Shown here: positions 1 to 7,647 of the stretch, in pieces
How the letters are laid out: every line of letters begins with the position of its first letter
How positions within the stretch are numbered: position 1 is the stretch's first letter
DNA from: Paenibacillus sp. SC116
Lineage (GTDB): Bacteria; Bacillota; Bacilli; Paenibacillales; Paenibacillaceae
Direction: 5' to 3'
Assembly (NCBI RefSeq): GCF_024733555.1
Contig: NZ_JANIOF010000005.1
Span: 310,001-374,000, forward strand
Length of the DNA stretch: 64,000 bases
Position numbers and translations under genes: made by a program
The notes under the pieces: generated by a model
What the model saw: only the letters and a program-made list of their open reading frames with translations
The model's database searches: none
Told to the model about the DNA's origin: nothing

Positions 1-75
1 TCCATTTCTCCAGCTAGTCCATACAATAGAAAGAAGGGAAAGAAGGCAGAACACGACTAATAGGAATGATACCAT

Positions 76-672
76 TTATTTTTCAACCAACTGAATATCC
101 ATGCTATAGAGCAGCGAAGTTGCTTCAGGCATCATAAACTTAGCTTTGCTGATCCGATTGGAACCGGGGTCAATCGAATAATTCACAGCATGACGGAGGT
201 CAGCACCCGTTAAATTGGTATTGCCGAATAAACTTTCAGAGAAATCCGTATAGCGCATGTCTGCTTTGCTCAGATCAGCTTCCCGGAAATCCACATCTTT
301 CGCTAGACAATTATTAAACAAGCATTTTTGTAAAGAAAGCCCTATAAAAGTAGAATGACTCAAAACACTTTGTTCAAATCGCAGCATACCTTGTCTGCTC
401 AATTTCGGCCAGCACGCTTCTGTCCAGTTCAAACCAATAAGCTTGGAATCCGAAAAACGGGCATCTGTAAACTCACAGTCAACCATCTTAATCATATTCA
501 AATTACATCCTTCAAACACACAACCTGAAAACCTACAATCGATAAACACCGTCTCGCTAAAATCACATTTCGTAAAGGTGCAATCGTAAAATTTGACGGA
601 ACGTAGTTCCTGCTGTTGATAATTAAGTTCTCGAAATTGCTCATCTTCATACACTGCTTCAGTAAACAACAA
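76..672 (-). CDS. Pentapeptide-repeat protein, Qnr/McbG-like
   Basis: The 198-residue protein is almost wholly built from A(D/N)LXX-type five-residue repeats, for example CDFSE, CRFSG, ADLSK, ADMRY and ADLRH. These are expected to fold into a right-handed quadrilateral beta-helix. The C-terminal stretch after ADLRHAVNYSIDP, ending MDIQLVEK, is typical of cytosolic Firmicute pentapeptide proteins. Some family members (Qnr, MfpA, McbG) mimic DNA and shield gyrase from quinolones or microcin B17; whether this one does is inference. The start is TTG, with a second TTG as the next codon, preceded by AGGAAGGTGGAG. The gene lies 26 bp downstream of the MATE pump on the same strand and is probably co-transcribed from the MerR-type promoter. 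Confidence 0.85.
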   Translation of the reverse strand: MLFTEAVYEDEQFRELNYQQQELRSVKFYDCTFTKCDFSETVFIDCRFSGCVFEGCNLNMIKMVDCEFTDARFSDSKLIGLNWTEACWPKLSRQGMLRFEQSVLSHSTFIGLSLQKCLFNNCLAKDVDFREADLSKADMRYTDFSESLFGNTNLTGADLRHAVNYSIDPGSNRISKAKFMMPEATSLLYSMDIQLVEK

Positions 673-698
673 CTCTCCACCTTCCTACACACTCATCC

Positions 699-2057
699 TT
701 AATTAGACTTTTGTATGCTCAATCCCGCTCCGATTCGACGATTCATAATAACAACCCATACCATCGTTAGAGCCTCAGCTGCTACTGGAACAAGCCAAAT
801 TCCATTTACCCCTAACAAGTTGGGCATAATCCACAACAAAGGTATGACAAGTACCAGCCCACGGCTTAAAATGATCATCGTCGCTTTACCCGTCTGCCGG
901 ATCGATTGATAGTATTCAGCGTACACGATATTGAAGCCTAAGAACAAGTACTGCAAGAAGAAGAGACTAATTCCCGTAATGGTAAGCTTGAGCAATTGCT
1001 CAGACTGAACATCAAACATCATCACAATGTATTCTCCAAAGAACATTCCGACGATAATAGCAATCACCCCAAACAACAATGCTGTTTTTACAGCAATTTG
1101 CAGGGCAGCCTTTAATCGCTCAAACAGCTGCGCTCCATAATGGAAACTTACCAAGGGCTGCAATGCAGCTCCGACGCCAAAGAAAAGTAATAAAGTCATC
1201 GAATGAATACTATTTACGACAGCAAAGGCAGCTACACCCATTTCGCCCGCAAACGTAATAAATGCAGTATTAAAACCGATTGTAATGATTGCAACGGACA
1301 TTTCCGTCATAAAGCTTGGAAATCCAATCATGAGAATATCTTTGACAACTTTCCATTCAAATTGAAGCTTCGTCCACTTCAGAACACTTTTCTTCCGCAG
1401 GAAATGCGTCAGCAATACCATAAATCCAATGGCTGCAGACAATATCGTCGCTAAAGCGGAACCTCGTACACCCCAACCATATTCGAAAATAAAAATATAA
1501 TTAAATATAATATTCAATACAGCCGTAGTAACGAGACCCATCGTTGCTAATCGTGGATTTCCATCATTCCGAATAAAAATGCTAAGCACATTCTCAAGCA
1601 CATAGATAACTCCAAATGTTAGCAAAACTTCTAGATACTCCAGCGTATATGGCAATATGACATCATTAGCTCCAAATATATAAGCCAGATCTTCGATTTG
1701 CCACAAGCACAGCGACATTAGAACACCGACAATGACAATAGCTAACGTTATCGATTGTGAAAATATCGACCTTGCACGTTCGATATTATTTTCCCCCATC
1801 GCGATCGAATATAGAGTTGCTCCCCCCATACCAATCCATAACGAGATAGAGAAAATAATCGAGAAAGCCGGCAATGCGATATTAACGCCTGCGAGTGCGT
1901 GCGCTCCTACACCGCGACTAACCATGACCCCGTCAATAATAATGTTGATGGACATCAGTACCATACCAAGTACCGTCGGTATTAAATAACTAACGAACAA
2001 TTTATTAATGCTTTTCGTTCTTAAATCCTCATGTGCAATTGCTCCTGCTCCTGCCAT
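699..2057 (-). CDS. MATE family multidrug efflux transporter
   Basis: The 452-residue integral membrane protein has about twelve hydrophobic segments in two related halves, the usual length for the MATE (multi antimicrobial extrusion) family. Such pumps exchange Na+ or H+ for cationic drugs or metabolites across the cytoplasmic membrane. N-terminal landmarks are FVSYLIPTVLGMVLMS and VSRGVGAHALAGVNIALP. The ATG is preceded by AAAGGAG at 10 nt. A MerR-type promoter lies just upstream and the merR gene precedes it on the same strand, so expression is probably induced by a ligand of that regulator. The substrate cannot be read from the sequence; the family call is firm. Confidence 0.9.
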   Translation of the reverse strand: MAGAGAIAHEDLRTKSINKLFVSYLIPTVLGMVLMSINIIIDGVMVSRGVGAHALAGVNIALPAFSIIFSISLWIGMGGATLYSIAMGENNIERARSIFSQSITLAIVIVGVLMSLCLWQIEDLAYIFGANDVILPYTLEYLEVLLTFGVIYVLENVLSIFIRNDGNPRLATMGLVTTAVLNIIFNYIFIFEYGWGVRGSALATILSAAIGFMVLLTHFLRKKSVLKWTKLQFEWKVVKDILMIGFPSFMTEMSVAIITIGFNTAFITFAGEMGVAAFAVVNSIHSMTLLLFFGVGAALQPLVSFHYGAQLFERLKAALQIAVKTALLFGVIAIIVGMFFGEYIVMMFDVQSEQLLKLTITGISLFFLQYLFLGFNIVYAEYYQSIRQTGKATMIILSRGLVLVIPLLWIMPNLLGVNGIWLVPVAAEALTMVWVVIMNRRIGAGLSIQKSN

Positions 2058-2094
2058 TTTGCTAAATCTCCTTTACATCTTGTTGACCTATGAC

Positions 2095-2125
2095 AGTGTA
2101 AACCTTCAAGTAACTTGAAGGTCAA
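2095..2125 (-). promoter_or_regulatory. MerR-type promoter and operator for the MATE gene
   Basis: On the minus strand, -35 TTGACC (2125-2120) and -10 TACACT (2100-2095) are separated by 19 bp. A perfect inverted repeat with 10-bp arms (ACCTTCAAGT and its complement, 2102-2111 and 2113-2122) fills the spacer. An over-long spacer with a central dyad is the hallmark of promoters activated by MerR-family proteins through DNA untwisting. It lies between merR (stop at 2147) and the MATE start (2057), so the pump probably has its own inducible promoter. Confidence 0.9.
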
Positions 2126-2146
2126 GGGGATATAGTCAGGTTTTTT

Positions 2147-2977
2147 CTACCGCTCACGTACAGGTATTTGAATCTCCGATATGTAATCATTTGGATTGTT
2201 CGTCATCGATAAATCAATGAGCCCTTGTTCAATCGAATCCCCCATTACCTCGTAATTTTGCGCTTCAATCGCTTGTAGTAAAAGGTCATACGTTTCTTTT
2301 GTTTGGTCATAAGGCCCTTGGTGATAGGAACAGGCGAATACTCCCTCTTCAATGACATGTCGATTCTCAATCAAAGGCGACATGTCATTCACGTTAATAA
2401 ACACACTATTGTAGGCTCGATAATTGCCTTTTAATAAGCCTTCTTTTGATACCGTAACTCCAATGGCACCAACAAATAGACTAACATCATGCAAATGGGC
2501 GTTGTTTTGCAGGGAGTATATGTAATATTCCATCATTTCATCCGTTGCATCGGGAGTGATCGTTACCGATGTGATCATTCTCTTTGGAATTCGCTTGAAC
2601 TCAACCGTATGTGACGTCCCTGTCATCGCTTGTGTCATCACACGTATATTATGGTCCATTTTCGCAATCGTAAGTGCTATTTCTTGCTGCTTTTGTTCCA
2701 AAAGCCTTTTTTGCTGCGTCAAAATATCCAATGTTTTTGCTGGACTACGCTCATCTACATACTGTTTAATCTGTTTCAGAGAAATACCTAGATGTCGCAG
2801 AAATTTAATCGTATCTAACATAAAAAATTGATCAACCGTATAGTATCGATACTGTGTCTTCGGATCAACAATGGAAGGATGAAAAATCCCTTTTTCATCA
2901 TAATAACGCAGCGTTGATTCGGGTATACGATGCATTCGTGCCATTTCGCCAATCGTAAGCTTTGTATTTGTAAACAT
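2147..2977 (-). CDS. MerR family regulator with GyrI-like effector domain (BmrR-like)
   Basis: The 276-residue regulator has three parts. An N-terminal winged helix-turn-helix spans roughly residues 7-75 (LTIGEMARMHRIPESTLRYY, then KTQYRYYTVDQF). A dimerisation helix covers about 80-115. A C-terminal GyrI-like domain spans about 120-275 and is of the type that binds lipophilic cations in BmrR. The layout and length match BmrR-type multidrug sensors. The ATG follows GGAGGAGCGAC. The gene lies directly upstream of the MATE pump, whose 19-bp-spacer promoter carries a perfect dyad, so this protein is the obvious activator. The inducing ligand is unknown. Confidence 0.88.
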   Translation of the reverse strand: MFTNTKLTIGEMARMHRIPESTLRYYDEKGIFHPSIVDPKTQYRYYTVDQFFMLDTIKFLRHLGISLKQIKQYVDERSPAKTLDILTQQKRLLEQKQQEIALTIAKMDHNIRVMTQAMTGTSHTVEFKRIPKRMITSVTITPDATDEMMEYYIYSLQNNAHLHDVSLFVGAIGVTVSKEGLLKGNYRAYNSVFINVNDMSPLIENRHVIEEGVFACSYHQGPYDQTKETYDLLLQAIEAQNYEVMGDSIEQGLIDLSMTNNPNDYISEIQIPVRER

Positions 2978-3016
2978 GTCGCTCCTCCGGTTGTGTAACG
3001 TACAAACTTACTACTA

Positions 3017-3034
3017 TTCTTATCGTTCTTATCG
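3017..3034. repeat. Two tandem 9-bp repeats upstream of merR
   Basis: TTCTTATCG occurs twice head to tail (3017-3025 and 3026-3034), about 40 bp before the merR start codon. No known site is recognised; it may be fortuitous. Confidence 0.5.
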
Positions 3035-3054
3035 ATAATAACGTTCATTCACGT

Positions 3055-3087
3055 AAACAAAAGGGCATCTCCAAGGAGACGCCCTTC
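3055..3087 (-). terminator. Rho-independent terminator after the FGGY kinase
   Basis: Near-perfect hairpin with arms AAGGGC-TCTCC and GGAGA-GCCCTT, followed on the minus strand by TTTTGTTT. It is placed to end the kinase transcript before the divergently spaced merR unit. Confidence 0.8.
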
Positions 3088-3108
3088 CAGTGTCATTCGC
3101 ACATACGA

Positions 3109-4608
3109 TTACTCTATATTGGGCAACTGTCTCAAAAACGCCGCCGTTGGTTCGTATCTCTGAGCATAAGCACGTTGATAGCGCTCATGTAATTCCGCTC
3201 TCGCTTCAACACGCTTCGTTCCTCGCTGTTCGATGAGACGCTGAATAGCTGCTCCATCTGCTATATGTCCTGTGCCCAACATAGCTGTATACGCGGCTCC
3301 AAGCAGTGTAGCTTCATCTACTGTTGGAACGATCATTGTTGCGCCCGTTACATCCGCTTTCATTTGCAACCATGGCTCCGCACGTGTTCCGCCACCTACA
3401 GCACGCATTTCGGTAATGGATTGATTACATACACGTTCCCCGCTGCGTCGGATCATCTCAAGTTGATAAGAGGTCCCTTCACATACCGCTTGAAGAAGTT
3501 CCGCTTTACCATGGTTATTACTTAGCCCGATAAACGCCCCACGAGTATTGGAGTTTGGATGAGGTGCCCCGCTGCCGCTTAAATAAGGGAAGAACATCAC
3601 ATCACAAGGATATCTTTCCGCTTGCGTCAATAATGCTCTGACTTCATCATACGATAGCGCTTCATCCCCAAGCTGGCGTCTTATCCATTCTAAAGATCCA
3701 CCCGATGAAGGATTTCCACCCATCCAGAAACGCAATCCCGGAATAACATGATAACCATACGATAATCCCGTCTGGAAATCTTCTTCCCCAAGCTTAGTTG
3801 GCTCCATCAATCCAACCAATGTCTCTGCAGTCCCCATCGAAGCAAATACGTCGCCTGGAGCTACAGCTCCAACCGCTAAGGAAGCACATACATGATCATG
3901 TCCACTGACAGCAACAGCAGGTGCTGAACTTAGTCCAAGCGCTTGCATGAGCTCCGGCTTTACTGAACCAAGCGGCGCCCCACTCGGATATACATCCGGG
4001 AACAAGTCTGGTGATAAGCCAAAGTTCTGAATCCATTCACGATCCCAATCATTCGTGCGCATGTCGTAGACAAACGTTCGCGTAGCCAAGGAAGGATCAA
4101 ATGCCATTACTCCACTGAGACGGTAAGCAATAAACCCTGACACAGATACCCATCTTGCATCTCGGAACATGTCAGGATCTCGGTCATGCAGCCACAATAA
4201 TTTAGGCAGCCCATGCTTGAAAGACAAATGCAACCCGCTGCGCTGGAATAACTTCAACCGCTCATCAGCCTCACGCACTCTCTCTGCTTGCGGTGTTGAA
4301 CTTGTATCAAACCATGGCAGCAAAGGAGATTGTATAGCACCGCTGTCTTTATGTAGAAGAAGTCCACTTTCCGCCATGCTAGCAATTCCAATCGCAGCAA
4401 TGTTCGCTCCTCCATGCTGCTCAGTCAACTCTCGAATCATCTCGACGACATCGGTCCAAAGCTGTTCGGCATCATAAACGACGTACCCTTCCCCAGTATC
4501 CTGAGTCAGCGTTGGGCGGCTAACAATGCCCACAACCTCTCCGTTCTCCTCGAACAAACCGACTTTGCGATTCGTCGTTCCAAGATCAATACCTAGCATT
4601 CTCATCAT
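3109..4608 (-). CDS. FGGY family carbohydrate kinase
   Basis: The protein has about 499 residues with the two-domain actin-like ATPase architecture of FGGY kinases (xylulokinase, gluconokinase, glycerol kinase and others). The phosphate-1 motif LGIDLGTTNRKVGLFE is at the N terminus. GHDHVCASLAVGAV and GTAETLVG lie near the middle, and an AVGGGTRAEPWLQMKADVTG adenosine-type motif lies near residue 400. It should phosphorylate a sugar or polyol with ATP in the cytosol. Specificity is not assignable, although nearby kdgK/kdgA make a uronate- or gluconate-derived substrate plausible. The ATG at 4608 is preferred over the GTG at 4617 because GGGAG sits 8 nt before the ATG. Confidence 0.85.
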   Translation of the reverse strand: MMRMLGIDLGTTNRKVGLFEENGEVVGIVSRPTLTQDTGEGYVVYDAEQLWTDVVEMIRELTEQHGGANIAAIGIASMAESGLLLHKDSGAIQSPLLPWFDTSSTPQAERVREADERLKLFQRSGLHLSFKHGLPKLLWLHDRDPDMFRDARWVSVSGFIAYRLSGVMAFDPSLATRTFVYDMRTNDWDREWIQNFGLSPDLFPDVYPSGAPLGSVKPELMQALGLSSAPAVAVSGHDHVCASLAVGAVAPGDVFASMGTAETLVGLMEPTKLGEEDFQTGLSYGYHVIPGLRFWMGGNPSSGGSLEWIRRQLGDEALSYDEVRALLTQAERYPCDVMFFPYLSGSGAPHPNSNTRGAFIGLSNNHGKAELLQAVCEGTSYQLEMIRRSGERVCNQSITEMRAVGGGTRAEPWLQMKADVTGATMIVPTVDEATLLGAAYTAMLGTGHIADGAAIQRLIEQRGTKRVEARAELHERYQRAYAQRYEPTAAFLRQLPNIE

Positions 4609-4650
4609 CTTGTCCACTCCCTAGTTGTTGCTTTCTCTACGAATTTAATT

Positions 4651-4679
4651 TGTATAACATGTCTTAGAACTTTAGAACT
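4651..4679 (-). promoter_or_regulatory. Candidate kinase promoter overlapping octamer repeats
   Basis: On the minus strand an extended -10, TGTTATACA (hexamer TATACA at 4656-4651), is followed upstream at 17 bp by GTTCTA (4679-4674). This weak -35 is itself part of the repeated octamer array. The placement about 45 bp before the kinase start fits. The match is moderate and depends on the extended -10. Confidence 0.45.
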
Positions 4680-4702
4680 TTAGAACTTTAGAACTTTAGA
4701 AC
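4663..4702. repeat. Five tandem 8-bp repeats (TTTAGAAC)
   Basis: The unit TTTAGAAC is repeated exactly at 4671, 4679, 4687 and 4695, with a first copy at 4663 that differs at one base (CTTAGAAC). The array begins immediately beyond the sirtuin stop codon (TAG at 4708-4706), so it is non-coding. It covers the -35 and upstream region of the candidate kinase promoter. Arrays like this can change copy number by slippage. Confidence 0.97.
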
Positions 4703-4705
4703 TTT

Positions 4706-5467
4706 CTATAATCGCTTAAGCGCCGCTTCCAATAGAAGTCCAGATGAGTGGTGGAATACAGCATCTGCTTCATGGTCAAATGGTGTACTTGTTCGATTAA
4801 TAATAACAGTAGCAGCTTGACTACCCATTTGCGCAAAGCTTGCAGCTGGCTGCACGGATAAAGATGTCCCTGCAATAATAAGCAAATCCGTATGTTGAAC
4901 ATAACGAACTGCATCCGCAATTACTTGCTCATTTAGTGTTTCACCATATAGCACAACATCAGGCTTCAGCACTCCGCCACACGCTGGGCAATGTGGAATG
5001 ACGCTCTCACTTTCCAGTACGGTCGCTAATGGGTAGCGCTTTCTGCATGATAGACAATCATTACGATGCACGGAACCGTGAAGCTCAATCACTTCTTTAC
5101 TTCCAGCCGCCTGATGAAGTCCGTCAATATTTTGAGTAATGATGGCTTGAAGCTTACCCTGCTGCTCCAATTGAGCTAATACATAATGCCCCATATTCGG
5201 CTTCGCCTCAGGATGAATCAGCTTATCACGATAGAACGTATAAAACATCTCTGGATCTCGGTCATAAAAAGGTCGACTCACCATAATTTCAGGAGCATGC
5301 GGGTATACTTGTTGTTCGGCAAAAACCCCATCCTGTGAGCGGAAGTCTGGGATACCACTCTCGGTAGAAGTACCCGCCCCTCCAAAAAATACGATGCGAC
5401 TGTGTTCGCTTATATATTGGGCAAGCTTATCAGCAGCCTCATCAAATGAGTAGGTTCGGCTTGGCAT
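4706..5467 (-). CDS. NAD-dependent protein deacylase, sirtuin (Sir2/CobB family)
   Basis: The roughly 253-residue sirtuin removes acyl groups from protein lysines using NAD+. Visible motifs, numbered from the chosen start, are the NAD-binding GAGTSTESGIPDFR at 30-43, TQNIDGLH at 111-118, the catalytic His at 130 in ELHGS, and a zinc ribbon with CLSC at 138-141 and CPAC at 160-163. GTSLSVQPAAS, which contacts NAD, follows. Length and motif order match single-domain bacterial sirtuins. The ATG at 5467 sits 12 nt after AAGGAG; an in-frame GTG at 5491 has poorer spacing. It shares its direction with the downstream sugar kinase, but the octamer array and candidate promoter separate them. In-cell substrates are unknown. 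Confidence 0.9.
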   Translation of the reverse strand: MPSRTYSFDEAADKLAQYISEHSRIVFFGGAGTSTESGIPDFRSQDGVFAEQQVYPHAPEIMVSRPFYDRDPEMFYTFYRDKLIHPEAKPNMGHYVLAQLEQQGKLQAIITQNIDGLHQAAGSKEVIELHGSVHRNDCLSCRKRYPLATVLESESVIPHCPACGGVLKPDVVLYGETLNEQVIADAVRYVQHTDLLIIAGTSLSVQPAASFAQMGSQAATVIINRTSTPFDHEADAVFHHSSGLLLEAALKRL

Positions 5468-5531
5468 TCCTACACGCATCTCCTTTATCACTTCAATTTA
5501 CTCGTATAATTATACATCGAACCGTTGCAAA

Positions 5532-5597
5532 ACAAAAAAACTACAAAAAAGATGCCGATCAAGGTCAAATTACTGCAAAAGACCTCAAACGGCACCA
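5532..5597 (-). terminator. Terminator of the kdgK-kdgA operon
   Basis: Imperfect hairpin on the minus strand, GGTGCCG-GAGGTC pairing with GACCTTGA-TCGGCATC (5597-5551), followed by TTTTTTGTAGTTTTTTTG. Confidence 0.75.
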
Positions 5598-5624
5598 TTA
5601 TGTCTGTATATATAAATGACTGAT

Positions 5625-6323
5625 TTAAGAACGTACCGCAACCTCAGTTTTGGCTGATAATTCAGCTTTTGCCTGATCATAAGCTTGTCTATAGCGCTCA
5701 GCTTGCTTGCGCACATGGCTCATGTCGCCAGTAGCAACGGCTTCCTTCGTAAGATCAGAACCGATACCAACCGCAACAGCCCCTGAACGCAGCCATTCGC
5801 CAATATTGCTAACATTTACTCCGCCTGTCGGCATAAAGTTCGCCTGCGGAAGCGGTCCTTTCAGTGTTTGAATGATAGACGGTGCAAACATATTTCCGGG
5901 GAACAGCTTTACAATATCAACACCAAGCTCCAACGCATGCTGCACGTCCTTAATCGTCATTGTGCCTGGCATCATCGGTACTTGATACAAATTGCATATT
6001 TTAACCGTCTCGGGATCTAGTGATGGACTAACGATGAAATCGGAACCTGCCAGCATGGCAGCACGGGCAGTAGCGGGATCCAATACCGTACCCGCTCCAA
6101 TAATCGCATAAGGGCGATCAGACTGTGGATCAGATGAATACTTCATACTAAGCTGTTCAATCGCTCGCAAAGCATGTGGAACAGTCAATGTAATTTCGAT
6201 GACTCGAATGCCGCCTGCTATCGCTTGCTCTGCCATTTCAACAACTTGCTCGTAACTGTCAGCTCGAAGGACAGCAACAACACCTTCGGCATGAATCGCC
6301 TGTAGAAGTCTAATCTTGTTCAT
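5625..6323 (-). CDS. kdgA: KDPG aldolase (2-dehydro-3-deoxyphosphogluconate aldolase)
   Basis: The 232-residue class I aldolase cleaves 2-keto-3-deoxy-6-phosphogluconate to pyruvate and glyceraldehyde-3-phosphate. This is the last step of the Entner-Doudoroff-type breakdown of gluconate and uronates. The TIM-barrel residues are visible: catalytic Glu43 in RVIEITLTVPHA, GAGTVLDP at 77-83, and the Schiff-base Lys139 in DIVKLFPGNMF. Some members also act on 4-hydroxy-2-oxoglutarate. The ATG is preceded by GGGAGAG at 10 nt. It lies 25 bp downstream of kdgK in an evident two-gene operon, whose product order matches the pathway. Confidence 0.92.
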   Translation of the reverse strand: MNKIRLLQAIHAEGVVAVLRADSYEQVVEMAEQAIAGGIRVIEITLTVPHALRAIEQLSMKYSSDPQSDRPYAIIGAGTVLDPATARAAMLAGSDFIVSPSLDPETVKICNLYQVPMMPGTMTIKDVQHALELGVDIVKLFPGNMFAPSIIQTLKGPLPQANFMPTGGVNVSNIGEWLRSGAVAVGIGSDLTKEAVATGDMSHVRKQAERYRQAYDQAKAELSAKTEVAVRS

Positions 6324-6348
6324 CAGTTAAGCACTCTCCCTTATCCAT

Positions 6349-7332
6349 TTATCTCTCAATATGTATCGAATTCGTCAAACTAGCCTGCACTTGCTTCCAA
6401 GTAGGAAGCGCTTCCCAATCACCTACTGCTTGGACAACCATTGCCCCTGATACATTTCCTAGCTGTACCGCTTCAACAGGCTCATAGCCGCGCAGCAATC
6501 CTGACAATACGCCTGCGCAGAAAGCATCTCCAGCGCCTACGGTGTCGAGCACATGCTCGACAGGCTGATACGGAACCTCGTCCACTTGAGAACCGCGAAC
6601 GACATAGTTCACACCGCGCCCCTGCTCGATGCCGCCTTTCACAATACACACCGCGGGAATCATAGCCAGCTGCTTGAAAATATGACGCTCATCATCCGTA
6701 TTATAGAGCAGCTTTAATTCATCGAGCCCAGGTAAAAAATAATCGCACTCATGAGCCAAAGGCAGAAGCCGTGCTCTTGCTTCCTCAATAGACCATAACT
6801 TTAAGCGCAAATTCGGATCAAAGCTGACTTTGCGTCCCGCATCCTTAGCTATACGAACAGCCGCCTCAACTGTGCTGGCACAGTTATCATTCAAGGCGCA
6901 CGTAATCCCTGTCACATGGAGCATGCGTGCCGATTGAATAAACGACGCATCCAGCATGTCAGGCTGCAACGTGCTTGCAGCAGAATGCTTCCGATAGTAG
7001 TAGACAGATGAACGGCCGCCTACCGACTCTCGCAGCATAATACCAGTTGGCGAACCCCCGATATGCTGCACACGTGAAACGTCTACACCCTCGCCACGAA
7101 TGGCTTTCACAACATAATGTCCATATGGATCATCTCCGAGCAAGCTCATCCATGAGGAACGATGTCCTAACCTAGACAATCCAATAGCTACATTACTTTC
7201 AGCACCGCCAAATGACTTCTGAACGGTAGAAGCATATTCAAGTCCCCGTGAATCAGCCGCATGCAACAGTACCATCGATTCACCTAACGTGACTAACTCT
7301 AGTTGATCACGATGAGACAACGTTTCGATCAT
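6349..7332 (-). CDS. kdgK: 2-keto-3-deoxygluconate kinase (PfkB family)
   Basis: The PfkB/ribokinase-fold sugar kinase has about 327 residues. Signatures are the N-terminal VTLGESMVLLHA, the glycine-rich FGGAESNVAIGLSRLGH (PfkB motif 1), and the C-terminal DTVGAGDAFCAGVLSG (motif 2), which holds the catalytic Asp. It should convert 2-keto-3-deoxygluconate to KDPG, the substrate of the kdgA product encoded next. That pairing is the main reason for choosing kdgK over other PfkB kinases. The ATG at 7332 lies 12 nt from AAGGAG; a TTG at 7341 is in frame but only 3 nt from it, so the start is not certain. Confidence 0.88.
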   Translation of the reverse strand: MIETLSHRDQLELVTLGESMVLLHAADSRGLEYASTVQKSFGGAESNVAIGLSRLGHRSSWMSLLGDDPYGHYVVKAIRGEGVDVSRVQHIGGSPTGIMLRESVGGRSSVYYYRKHSAASTLQPDMLDASFIQSARMLHVTGITCALNDNCASTVEAAVRIAKDAGRKVSFDPNLRLKLWSIEEARARLLPLAHECDYFLPGLDELKLLYNTDDERHIFKQLAMIPAVCIVKGGIEQGRGVNYVVRGSQVDEVPYQPVEHVLDTVGAGDAFCAGVLSGLLRGYEPVEAVQLGNVSGAMVVQAVGDWEALPTWKQVQASLTNSIHIER

Positions 7333-7371
7333 GAGAGACAACCGCTCCTTCCACGTCTTGGATATAGCTTA

Positions 7372-7400
7372 AGTGTATCTCTACCAAAAGTTACCGTCAA
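7372..7400 (-). promoter_or_regulatory. Sigma-A promoter of kdgK-kdgA
   Basis: On the minus strand, -35 TTGACG (7400-7395), a 17-bp spacer and -10 TACACT (7377-7372), about 40 bp from the kdgK start. Confidence 0.75.
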
Positions 7401-7537
7401 TCTTTATCCTTGCCCTCTTATATGAAATCTCACAGCTGTAATTCAATAGGATAATAGCTTTCATCGTTTTACTTCGTTCTTGCAACATTCCTCGTTCAAA
7501 AAAATGTCATAAGGTATATTGATCTATTCAGGATCTT

Positions 7538-7553
7538 TGTGACATCGATCACA
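7538..7553. promoter_or_regulatory. CRP/FNR-family-like palindrome
   Basis: TGTGA-CATCGA-TCACA is a perfect match to the TGTGA-N6-TCACA consensus bound by CRP/FNR-type regulators, including Bacillus Fnr. It lies 95 bp before the acyltransferase start and about 140 bp upstream of the kdgK promoter. Which gene it serves, and which regulator, is inference. Confidence 0.6.
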
Positions 7554-7647
7554 ATCTATTGCACCATCCTATGGTATCTTGTGGATATAGAAAAACAAAT
7601 ACAGCATCACGCGTGAAATAGGCCGCATCCTAGAGGAGGATCTAACC

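Larger units (their letters stand above)
7333..7647. other. Divergent intergenic region kdgK / acyltransferase
   Basis: A 315-bp gap without a gene. It holds the kdgK promoter (7372-7400, minus), a perfect TGTGA-N6-TCACA palindrome (7538-7553), and a small dyad ACCAT-CCT-ATGGT near 7563-7575 close to where the acyltransferase promoter should lie. No CcpA cre site is convincing. Confidence 0.6.
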
